Position numbers and translations under genes: made by a program
Assembly (NCBI RefSeq): GCF_000003815.2
Contig: NC_049982.1
Location: 31,224,407 to 31,259,394 of the forward strand
Reading direction: 5' to 3'
Source of the DNA: Branchiostoma floridae
Lineage: Eukaryota > Chordata > Leptocardii > Amphioxiformes > Branchiostomatidae
Length of the DNA: 34,988 nt
Part shown: in pieces, positions 20,901-32,900 of the stretch
Layout: each line of letters starts with the position of its first letter
Position numbering within the stretch: position 1 is the stretch's first letter
Notes under the pieces: generated by a model
What the model saw: the letters and a program-made list of their open reading frames with translations, nothing else
Databases searched by the model: none
What the model was told of the DNA's origin: nothing

Positions 20901-23900
20901 GGACGCACACCAAAGGGGACTTTTGATGAAATGAAAAAAACTTATGGTGATGATGCCCCATCATGTGACCTTGTAAAACGCTGGCATCCTGAATTCAAAC
21001 AAGGTCGGAAGTCTGTGGAAACAGCTCCCAGACCTGGTCGTCCCTCTTCTGCCATTGCTGAGGCATCTGTCGGAGGACCAACCTGGGGTGTCCTACAAGA
21101 ACGGTGTCCAGAGCTACATCAAATGATGGGAGAAATGTAAAACTCTGGGTGGTTCCCATGAAGAGAAAGACTAATAACTGTGCCAAGTTTCATTAATCTC
21201 CTGCTATGGGAAATGGGTCAGGGACATTACTTATTGAATGCCTCTCGTATGCACAAAATCACCACTAACAATGTACCTGTATGTTTGTAGTACTATTAGC
21301 GCGAAAGGCCATGTATGTACAGTAAATTGTTATTGGTTGTCATTTAAACTGCATGGTCTTTGTATCGTGTCTTCATAAAGACTGTAGGACTTACCATGGT
21401 GCTAGTTGGGATCACTTCTGAAAGTGCAGTTGTCGTACCGTCATGATCCGTTGTCTGTGCACCTGGACTAGATGTCGTGCTGGTAACCTTCAGATGCTGA
21501 GGCGGCAAAAGAGGACGAATCATGGAGCAATAGCCTGAATAACCTATCCATTGTACCATGGAGGTACCCCCGGCCTACGGTAGGTACAATAGCCTAAACA
21601 GGAGCCCAGCCCCTGGCGGGGATCCATTCACAAGGATCATTCTGTAAATAGTACAGGAAAAAAAAGAATTCTCGACCTAATGGATGTTTCAGTATCTTTA
21701 TTTGATAATTCCAAATTCTGCAGGAGTTTAGTCACAGGGGGTCAACCTTGATGACAACGTAATGTGTATGGATAACTAGAGACGCAGTAAAAATAGTAGT
21801 TAAATATTTTTCAGATACCATTTCTGTATCTAACGATGACCTTTATCAGCATTTCCAAATGCAAGACATAGTCAAGAAGTGTCTTTCATTCACTGTCAAA
21901 ACACACAAGTGTTCCCTTTTCATTTCATCATGGCGTCGAATAGCCGAGTGGATAGGTGAGCAGACACAAGATTGACAGTTCAAGGGTTGGATCCCTGACT
22001 AGTCACTTTAAACGAATTTATTTTCTCGGGTGGGTAGCTGACTTCGGTTGGGAAGGTAAACGGTGGTAGAAGAAAAGGAGTAGACTCCACTTTACAATAC
22101 CGTGTCCTAGACACCGAAGACAAAAACAACCAATGTGCACTGCCCGTATGGTTTCAAGTAGGGTTTGAATCTTTTAAACTTTGCATTCAAAGTGCTGCAA
22201 ATGTAAGAAATGAAACGTAACGTTTGACTTACGTCGGTTGGTGCATCTGTAGCTGAAGCGTCAGTTGAGGTCTTCTCTGACAATGTGGTCGTAATCTTCT
22301 GATCGAGACCCTGATCCTGTCCAAGTAAAAGATAAAATTAGATCGCTTTAACCGTGTTTTTTAATCAATCTTATCTCAGAGAACGTTCCTTACTTCCAGG
22401 TAAGGAATACACGTTCGTGGTTATTTCTTGTGTGTTGATGAAACTCACTTTGTCTGTGTTTTTTTTTGCGCTTGAGCATTAGGTTCTTGCTGTATGTAGA
22501 GTGCAGATCACTTTGTATATTGACATGAAAATTAATCCAAGTTGGCCGAATCAGTGCGATTACAAATACATTATGGCAAAATGAACTGTTCCTCAATTGA
22601 AAAAAAAACAACAACTACAAACTGGCTTAATATTGTTTTTCTAGCTGTCTAGCTTAACTGTTATGAAAACGCGACTTTTAATGTATTAGACAACATCAAC
22701 AGGTCAAATGATCCTTTCAACCGGGACGAAGGGCGATATAGACTTCAGACAACCTTTGACCCATTGCCGACGTCACACGTACCGAACGCCACGTGTCCAC
22801 AGCGATTGGGTCGGACAGCTACAGAAGACAGGGAATCAGTAAGTCGAAAATTCCGGTCAACACCATTTCTACTTGGAGAATAAAGTTTTTTCTTAAAAAT
22901 TACACTTTCGCTTACTTCAATCATTCTTGTGGTCGACAGAAATGGTGATGAGATTGTTGACGTCATTGATGAAGGAACGAAGCCCTTGTCCAGAAGCTGC
23001 ACTGGAGTTGCAGACAACTTAGTACATGTTGAGTGATTTGCCACTTTCCATGCGAATGAAACGGTCGTCACAGATCTAGGGGGCTAGGAGAGAGAGAGAA
23101 GGAGAGAGAGAAAATATAAACAAAGGTTCCTAAAAACAGCCTTATTAGGTCAACTTTTTTAACCGCCACTGTTCACACTACTAGAAGTTTGATAGCCAGC
23201 ACCTCTAAGCCATGAGAATATGAAACATTGTGATTGTGTTGATTAATGCATATGTGCTAACATGGGCCGACTATTCATAGACTGAAAACTATCAGATACC
23301 AAATTGTTAAAGATGGCTGGCATGGTTTCACTTCACACATTGTGTAGTTTCAAATTGGTACTTTTTATATCATTCTTTTCGTTCCCAAACGCCTTCCGGC
23401 CGGTTTGGAAATTTGACGTAGGCCTAACACAGGCTAGCTAAATACATGTGACATGCGATGAAGGTGACTAACCAAATAGAGGCCTTCTTCCTTGTTGTCG
23501 GTGACATACAGGATGATTGCTGTTGATACCCAACAAGAGGATGCTACACCGATGAAAATGATAACAGCGCGGAAGACGCGCTGGCGGGTAGTCTTCTTGC
23601 AGCGGCCACAAATGTCTTCCTCATCGGTGTTATCTGTTAGTAGACAATACTCTACGTTTGTTCATGCAATTTCTTTCTGTTGACATACGTATTTCTAGTT
23701 CTTAAGTCAATTCCCCAAATATTTGTCTATTTTTTTCTTGTATTGTCTTTGTCTTTGTCTGTAGCTGTAGGAACTCGAGGGCAAGACGGTCAGGAGATCA
23801 GCTATAGTGAGGGTACCTCAGGTGAAGAAATAAACGGCGTGAAATCCTCCCTACACACGAAAATGCATTTGGACTTTTCGTATAAACTACGGATCCACCT

Positions 23901-26900
23901 GTTAACTGTATCCACTTAGAAAACGACAGAAAAAAATAGCGTACTAGGTATTTGTCAGGGTTCGAGGCCATTTCGTGCAGTGGAAGATAAACATTTAGTA
24001 CAAGACAAATCATTGGTATTCATACATAGTCAGACAACATTGTACAACACAAACTGTTAATAAGTATGTGCATGGCCTTAGCTGACTTGTAAAAAATGCA
24101 GATTCCAAAGCTTTTTCAAGATTGCAAAAGTTTGATGTCATAGGAGAGGTCATAGTAGAAGTACTACAGTTGCTTTCTTGATCATTACTAGAAGTCAAGG
24201 AACAAAAGAATTTTACTACCTCCGTTGTCTGCTTGTTGTGTGTCACCGGTGCTGTACATTGGGTTGGCACCAAGATCGACGATATCGCCGGATAAAGGTA
24301 CGGGCACAGTGGCACCTGCCGCCGTATTAGTTGACTGTCCAGCACGTTTCTGTTCGTTGTTGATTCTGACGTCATCTTCGTCGATGTCGTGGTACACGTG
24401 ACTGTCTGTGATGTCATCAGGACAGTCGCTTCTGAGAGTCTCTTCATTGTCGTAACCCGACAACGGGCCTGCATCATAAAACAGAAAATATTTTAGTATG
24501 GACAGGTAGAAAGGTGGTATTGTGTTTAGGGTTGTTGACAGGGTTTGAGTCGCTAGGTGTCGCTCGGTGAAGGACGCGGAATTTAAGCTTCCCTGTTTTT
24601 AGTCCTTCCACCAGTTCTTTTTGTGCTCTTATGAGCCTATTTGGCTTCCTCAGTTGTACGAAGTCGTGCTTCTTCTGTATGTGTACCCTGCACATCCAAG
24701 TCGCTCACGATTGTCGTCGTTGGAACTATTTCTGCCGGTCAGATTTCTGAGGGCGCCCCCCTCCCTCTCAGTTATGCCTAACTGTGAAGTGTGCAAAACC
24801 GGCGGCGCTAGCCTAGGGCCGGGAGACGTCTTACTCTGCCCCAGATGCGCCTCAGGCAGCAGATCGCCGAGATGTGCCTCAGGAAGCAGATCACCGAGGT
24901 GCAGTGACGCTACCTGTGACCGCTCTAGCGTGTATGTCAATGATCTGCTATGTTATGTGGTAAACAAGATGGACGCCACTCCAAACGACCTCATCGTCAA
25001 AATCTGCTGTGAGACTTACACCGAGGAGGAAATTGAGATTAGCAAAAAGCTGGTATACGGTCTTTGTAACCCATCAGACCGATACAAGAAGCGACGCGGT
25101 GCCGATAGGTGTTCGTCCAACATGCTGGATATCCTCGAGGTTCTGCATTCAACCCCGCCGACTGAGGTGCCGATGTTTGCCTCGGTAAAGCTTCATCTCC
25201 CAGCTGTTGATCTGACCAACCTTGACGTGTCCCTGTGTCTGCAGGAAGTCAGGATGGTTAGACAAGAGATGGCTGTTATACTGGAGGCCTCGCAGGACAA
25301 CTTCAGGCTCAGATCGGAATATACTAAGACCATGGCGGACAACGCACGGAAGCTTACAAACCTCGAATCTGAGCTTGCCGGTCTTAGGTTGGAAATGCAG
25401 CAACTTCGCGAAAACTCCAGTTCTCGCAGTGGCGTAGGTAACGTGGTGCCTGGTTCCGAGTCGGAGGTGCAGCATCCTCGCAAAAACTCCAGTTCCCGCT
25501 GGGGCGACGGTCGCGTGGTGCCTGGTACCGAGTCGTACGCATCGGTGGTGGGTCAGGGGAAAGGGGCCTGTCCCCCTCCGCGTCCCCAACTGAGACCACA
25601 ATCGCCAGCCCGGAGAGCCGTGTTGTCTTCAGCTCCCAGACGGAGCTCTCTCGGTGCCACAGAGGAGAACGACGGCTTTGTACCTGTCGTCAAGCGTCGA
25701 CGCGGTAAAGCCATCGTTGGCAGGGCATCCACTAGTGATTACTTGCGGGTGGCGAAACCCAGACCAGTGGATGTTTTCGTGACCAGGCTCTGTGCGGAAA
25801 CGACTGTGGACTCCTTAACCCAGTACCTACACGAGAAGGAGACTGTACTGGTGTCGTGTGAGAAGCTGAAGACTCGCTACGATACGTATGCGTCTTTCAG
25901 GGTCGCAGTGGACAAGGGTGACGGCGACAAGATCTTACTACCGGACTTCTGGCCCAATGGTGTTATGGTGCGGAAGTTTTACCCGAAGAAGTCGACCCAT
26001 CCGCAGATCTGATGGCGGCCGTTACAGAATAGTTAAGTACCCTGCGAGTTGTATCGTACAACTGTCGGTCTGTGAAAAACTCCATTCAGTCTGTGAAGGA
26101 CATGTGCAAAACTTCTGACATTGTGTTACTTCAAGAACATTGGCTTTTGCCTAACGATGTATCTTATTTGTCCAATATTGATGTCAACTTTCATGCTTAT
26201 GGTACCTCTCCTATAAACTTGGGGGAAGGTATGATTCAAGGCCGACCGTACGGTGGCGTGGCTATTCTCTGGAGGAAGACACTTGGTGCAATAGTTAGTG
26301 TTGAAAGTCTGGTAGATGATCGTCTGTTAGCAGTACGATTTAACGCAGATGGTAAAGAACTGTTGTTTATATGTGTTTATATGCCGACAGAGTCTTCAAA
26401 CCATACCGAGATCTTTCTTGAGAAATTAGGTAAGATCGAAGCTCTTATCGACGAGTTAAGCCTTGCTAATGTATGCATTGTGGGAGATTTCAACACCCGA
26501 CCTGAGGGAACGTTCGCTCCCCTTCTGTACAATTTTTGTAATGACAGAAGTCTTCATGTTAGCGACATAGAGTTACTTCCTGTTGACACCTTTACCTATA
26601 TGAGTGATGCTCACAGATCAACTTCGTGGTTAGACCACTGTGTTTGTTCAGAGTCATTTCACCAGAGTATTTCTGATATTGGTGTATTATATGATTATGT
26701 GTCCTCCGACCATTTTCCCCTTCGATTTACGCTGGACTGGTCCTCAGTTCCTTTGTTTACTAACGCAGCTGTTGACGGGGATTCCCCGCCCAGCAGAATC
26801 GATTGGGAACGTGCGTCTCAGGATGATTTAGCGCATTACCATACTTGTACTGAACACCTGTTGTCCAGAATAGTGCTGCCAACCGAGGCAGTTCGTTGTA

Positions 26901-29900
26901 CTGATTCGAACTGCTCCAATGAAAATCACAGGATCTCTTTAGATCGACTTTCTGCTGAGATCTTCATAGCTCTGCGGGAAGCCGCCGAAGATTCTCTTCC
27001 TGGCAGAAAACACAAAACGTCTCATGTGGTTCCCGGCTGGAATGAGGTGGTTAGGGAAAGTCATAGTGCTGCCAGGGATGCATTTGCATTATGGTGCGAC
27101 TACGGTCGACCCAAACACGGTGCTATCTGGGAACTCATGCGTACCACAAGGGCAAAATTTAAATATTCTCTTAGACAATGCCGTCGCAATGAAGCCCAAT
27201 TCCGTGCCGACTCACTGGCAAATAGTTTACACAAGGCGGGAGGCAAGGGCTTCTGGTCGGCCCTACGTTCCCAGAACTGCACCAGACCGGGTCTTCCCTG
27301 TACGGTTGGTGGTTGCTCAGGGGCGGCAGATATCTCCAATATGTGGAAAGACCATTATTGTGCTTTGTTGAACTCTGTGAACTCCACTGTACACAAGTCA
27401 TTTGTAAACAATACAGTCGAGTCAGGTGTTGTTGACAATCCTGGAATGCACGTATCCGCAGATGAGGTATCTAATGCAATCAACACCCTGACCAATGGGA
27501 AATCGTGTGATGCTGATGGTATCGCTGCCGAGCACCTGAAGTACGCAGGTCCCCGGCTGTCCACATTGTTGTCGCTATTGTTTTCTGCTGTGCTCCGGCA
27601 TGGGTACATTCCATCTAGGCTGCTCAATATTGTTCTGATCCCCATTATTAAAAAACAGAATGGTAACGTGACAGACAAAGATAATTACAGGCCAATAGCG
27701 GTTTCCAGCCCGATCTGTAAAGCTCTGGAATCACTGCTTTTACAGCGCCTAGATGGATACCTTTATAGCCCGGATAATCAATTTGGTTTTAAGAAGCAAC
27801 ATGGCACCGACATGTGTGTGTTTGCGTTGAAAGAAATAATTCGATATTATCAAAAACGTGGCTCACCAGTATTTGTATGTTTCCTCGACGCCACAAAGGC
27901 GTTCGACAGAGTCAATCATTGGTCACTCTTTAAAAAACTGATTGATAGGGATGTACCACTGTACCTAGTGCGGCTCCTTGTAGCATGGTATAATACCTTG
28001 TCTTTCAGTGTACGATGGGGCAATACCCTCTCTGATTATTTTACTGCAAGTAACGGTGTACCACAGGGAAGCCTTTTGTCTCCCTTTCTCTTTAATGTAT
28101 ACATGTCGGACCTTAGTGTTGAGCTGAACTCGAGTGGCGTTGGCTGCTACATTGGTAATACTATAGTGAATCATTTTTTGTATGCAGATGACTTATGTGT
28201 AATCAGTCCTTCCGCTAAAGGTTTGCAAAAACTCATTTCCATTTGTGAAAGCTTTGGCTATGATAATGATATTCTCTTCAGTGAATAGAAGAGCCACTGT
28301 ATGTACTTCCCTTGTGATAGATTCAGACTGAAATGTACGCCCCCCTCTGTAAGGCTTTATGATACAGACTTGAAGTATGTTTCATCCGTCAACTATCTGG
28401 GCAACCAGATCCCTTCAAACCTGTCTGATGATGAGACTATAAGAGCTCACATCAGAGGCTTTTACACCAGAGCTAATTCCCTGGTCCGCAAATTCAAGTT
28501 CGCCTCTACTGAAGTTAAGCGTACACTATTCAATGCGTATTGTTCTTCTATGTATTGCGCCCAGCTGTGGACACAATACACTCTGGGTACTATTTGCAAG
28601 CTACGTACGGCTTACAATAACGCCTTCAGAATCCTGTTTTCATATGGAAAATACGAAAGTGCCAGTCTGATGTTTGTGTCCATGGGGGTAGACACCCTTG
28701 ATGCCCGGAGAAGGAAATTGACTCACTCTTTTGTAACTCGCCTTTTCAACTCAAACAATGAGATCATTAGGCTCACAATTCACTCCGACCTGTTCAATCT
28801 CTGCAACTATTGGCATCACTATGTCGACCTGGTCTACAAGCACTAATGCCTTCTTTTTGTACATATCTTTTGTATCATCCAGTTCTACCCACTCTGTATT
28901 TATATGTATATATATGTCTCCCGGTTTTTAATTGATTGTATTGTTATGGGCCTGTAGTGCCTGAAATAAAGAAATAATAATAAAAAAAAAGCCCTAACAG
29001 TTCCCAAAGTTGAAAACGTGATGTGGATCATGGGACAGAAGCCGAAATGAACATTTTGGGATTAAAACGGCGACGAAAAGCTTCTTTAATCCTATTACCT
29101 AGTCTCTACACCTTTTGGTCATCAAATTTAGTTTTATAAACAGTTATACAAGACTTCGGCGACCTCATACCTCCATGAAATATTTAGAGCTTTTGTAAAT
29201 GTCATGCAATTGACGAACACATTAACATAATCTATGCATGGTGTTGTTCATCATTGACTAACGTACACATGTCACAATTATAAAATTCCCATCATTTATC
29301 ATTAACCATAAAGCGGTTTTGCAGTTTTTACATAGATTATGCAAAGAGGTATCTAACACCCAAAGTCGTGACCATAGCTTGTTCAGAACACGAGATAGCA
29401 AACCCGGGAGTTGCGCTGCAGTACCAAGGAAAATTGCTTGGGGCCCAAAATCTAATCAATTCCAGCTTTTATCATACACTACCAACACACCAAGTATGGA
29501 ACCAATTCACCAAACCGTTCTTGAGTTATATTGTTTACACACAGACACAAAGACAAACGCAGGGTAAAATATAACCTCCATGATATTTCATGGAGGTAAA
29601 TAGAACAAAGAGGTTAAATAGATCAACTGTTTGTGCAAAACTCCCACACAGTGCGTGTTTGAATTGGTGTGAGTTTATGACATCTACAAGATAGACAGAG
29701 TGAGAATGACCCGCCAATCTTTCAAGCTATTTACACCGTAGTAATTGTGGTTGACCTGTCAGTAGCAATATAATTGGTCCTCGCTAGCAAGTTACTGGGT
29801 GTGTTTTCGTGTATAGAGGGTGGGAGTGGGGGGCTTTTGAGGCCTGCGCCAACGGAACGGCTTACCTTAGAGCCACTACATTAATAACTAGGCTTTCTGA

Positions 29901-32900
29901 CTATATCGTCGCTAATAATTCAAATGAACGTTTTTAATCTATCTGGATGTGTTTTGCTATTGAAAACAGAGCTGTTAGCAGACACTATTATTCTGCTATC
30001 TATTTTCACTGTTGCACTGTTGTTGCATACCTTTAATGTTTCGGGGAATACCCTTTTTATAGTTCCAGCCAAAACAACCACATGTGTGACGTCACAATGT
30101 CGTTATAATACTTTATAATGTTATCAAATGTCATCAAATCCTTACATATTTCTTTTACGTCATTCTCTAAACAATTTGTGGGCATATGGTAACTCGTTCA
30201 GGAGTTATAGGAGGCTCAAAGGCAGTTTTGACAAAAATCGCTAATTTCGGCTCTATTCTTTTTACGTTTATTTCCTATATTACTGATGTTTTCTTACATA
30301 AACGAAATATGATGTTATCTAGATTATCTTTCATAATCAAAAATGCATAAACTTTGCTGATTTAAAGGTGTCATCAGCCAAAATGTAAGATCGATGGCGG
30401 ACAATATGTCCAGCTCAAGAATAACTAGCTTAATATCCCTTTAAAGAAACATTTAATTGAATGTATGTTGTCTATTTCCATTGCTATTTGTGATTATTTT
30501 TGGCAAAAAAAGGCTCTTTAAAATTCAAGGTGGTGCATAGAATATTGCGGAGCAAAAAACGGTATCTTAGATATCATGACGTTATTTTATGACTTCATTT
30601 TGACGTCATTGATGTTGCTATTGGCAACACAAGTTGTAACAAACATTATCATTCTGTTATCTGTGCTTGTTGTTATTTTTTTGTAGTATACCTAGAAGCT
30701 TTGGTGAAATTTTTCCATGGGTCCAGCCAACACCATCAACATAATGACGTCATAGTCACGTCATATTACGTCATAATAGCGTCAAAATTTATTTAAATTT
30801 TCAGATATGTCTACATCGTTCCCTGAAGATTTGGTGGTTGCATAATAAGTCTAGTTATAGTTAGGCCACAGCAAGTAAATTTTATGGATGACATCCTCTG
30901 CAGACTGCAAAGATAGTGCGATAGGGCGAAAAAAAACAAGGTGGGTACAAAAAAACAAAATGGTTACATTTTCAAAATAGGCCCCATAAACGTTGTAACA
31001 AGAATTAAAGGGGCAAAATATGGCCATGGTATCACAGCCAACAAGGCATTCATCCCTGTATTCAAGACATGTACTGGTGTAGTGAAAGTGACACTGGTGT
31101 GGTAGACTGGTATCACTAACAAAGCTGCTAACTACACTTATGGCTTCCAAATTGGTGCCATTTTATAACTATCTAACTAGTTTCACTTCTACAACTGCAG
31201 GTACCTCACAAGTGTCACTTTTACAAGTAATTATAAGGCTACAACACAACATATTTGCTCATTTTGGTACTTTATCGTCATATTGACCATCTCCAAAGAA
31301 TAAGAAAAAATTTTTTTCTGAAATCAGGCGAAAATTAATGAGCGCGCGGATGTCATCCATAAAATTTACTTGCTGTGGCCTTATAGGACTTAGACGGGGA
31401 GGGCCTCAAAAGACCCCCCACCGGTCCAGGGTCGACCAAAAAAGCCCGGTCTGAATAGAGTTAATGTAGAAAGCAATTAGATGATTTGTAAACGTTGTAC
31501 AAACTAGAGTGGGGCTTTCTACCTTTGGGCTTGCAGCAAAGTTTAGCATCTTAAATGGTGGGGAGACAAAAATATCCACTTTATGTAATTTGGTAAAAAC
31601 TGCAATTTTAGAAAAAGGACAATGATGGATTTAAAATTGTATGTAATTAGACAGGGTAGTTAAATTTCTGCATAATATTCTACCACATTTGCTTCAATTA
31701 TCATAGTACTGGAGCCAGGAAAATACAAAAAGCATGTATAAACTAGAGTTCGACAAACACATCTCTTCGCCAAATAATCATGCCTTTATTTAAGACTTAA
31801 AGTTTAAGGTCTTTTTCATGTATTACTAAATAGTAGCATGAACTGCCCCAAAACAAGTCTGTGATCACAGATGACCTGGTACCATGACTGGTCAATCAGA
31901 ATTTCATGCCTTCCAGAGGTTTTGTCCCCAGTGTAACAGCGTCCAGCTCACAAGCACCTCCAGCAAAACATCTGTGTAACAGCTGTGTCTATAGATATAG
32001 GTCAAAATGATATATATATATATAGAAAACAGTTTATTTCTGTTAATTGGCCACTTATTACAACTAAATGCATCTTTCCATGTAGATTTTTATCTAAAGT
32101 ACCTTTCAGCCAAAAACAATGCAAACAAGTTTGAAAGTCCTATCATGGAATTCAGTGGATTTCTGTACTTTCCTCATTAATTATGCAAATTAGCTGTTGA
32201 TTTGAATAATTTGCATTACATTATGTATGTCGTCACTTAGGCTATCTACCAATCAAAAATCACGACCACAGCATGTTCAGAACACAAGATGTAAAAAATT
32301 GAAGTTTTGCTGCAGTACCTTAGGAAGCCGCTAGGGGGCCCACTATCATACTTGACCTTCGTTGTTCTGACCCCAACCCACCTACCAAATATTATCAGGA
32401 TCCTTTCAAGGCTTCTCGAGTTATGCATAATACAAACAAACGGACGCACATGCTCGGCCCGCTACCGTCCTAACAGAAAATGATATGCCAACTATTTTCG
32501 AACATAACCTTCCTTTCTGCAAACGCTACTCAAATGCCAAATATCATGAAAATCTATACACAGATTCTTGAGTTATATGCTGTTGGAATGGATTTATGAA
32601 CGTTCCTCATTAATTATGCAAATTATCTGCTGATTTGCATAATAAGTATTACATTGTGTAAGTCATCACTCATTCCATCTACATACCAAAAATCCTGATG
32701 ATCCGTCAACACGTTCTTGAGTTATTCTCGTCCAAAGTTTGAAAGGAAATCGGTGCCTGCAGTTCCCAAAAAGCCGCTAGGGGGTCCAAACTCACAGCAC
32801 TTACTCTCTGTCCCAAGGGCTATCTACCACTAAAAAATCATGACCACAGCCTGTCCAGAACACGAAGTGTATAATTTAAAAGTTTTGCTGCAGTACATTA

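Larger units (their letters stand above)
24774..28989 (+). mobile_element. Near-complete non-LTR retrotransposon (LINE)
   Basis: ORF1 and an endonuclease/reverse-transcriptase ORF2 are followed by a 140-nt 3' UTR with AATAAA (near 28963) and an A-rich tail to 28989. The 5' UTR start is not resolvable but must lie between 24469 and 24774. I could not find a target-site duplication. Motifs place it in the broad CR1/L2/jockey group; I do not assign a clade. It is antisense in intron 1 of the NHL gene. Confidence 0.9.

Noticed and set aside
21940-22010. Functional tRNA-Leu/Ser gene
   Set aside because: A and B boxes are present but anticodon and acceptor stems are not formed; the shared SINE tail follows.
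25149-25601. Antisense 150-codon frame opposite LINE ORF1
   Set aside because: A shadow of ORF1 codon usage and its internal repeats.
24990-28989. Target-site duplication of the LINE
   Set aside because: I compared the sequence after the A-rich tail (GCCCTAACAGTTCCC) with the region upstream of ORF1 and found no convincing direct repeat.
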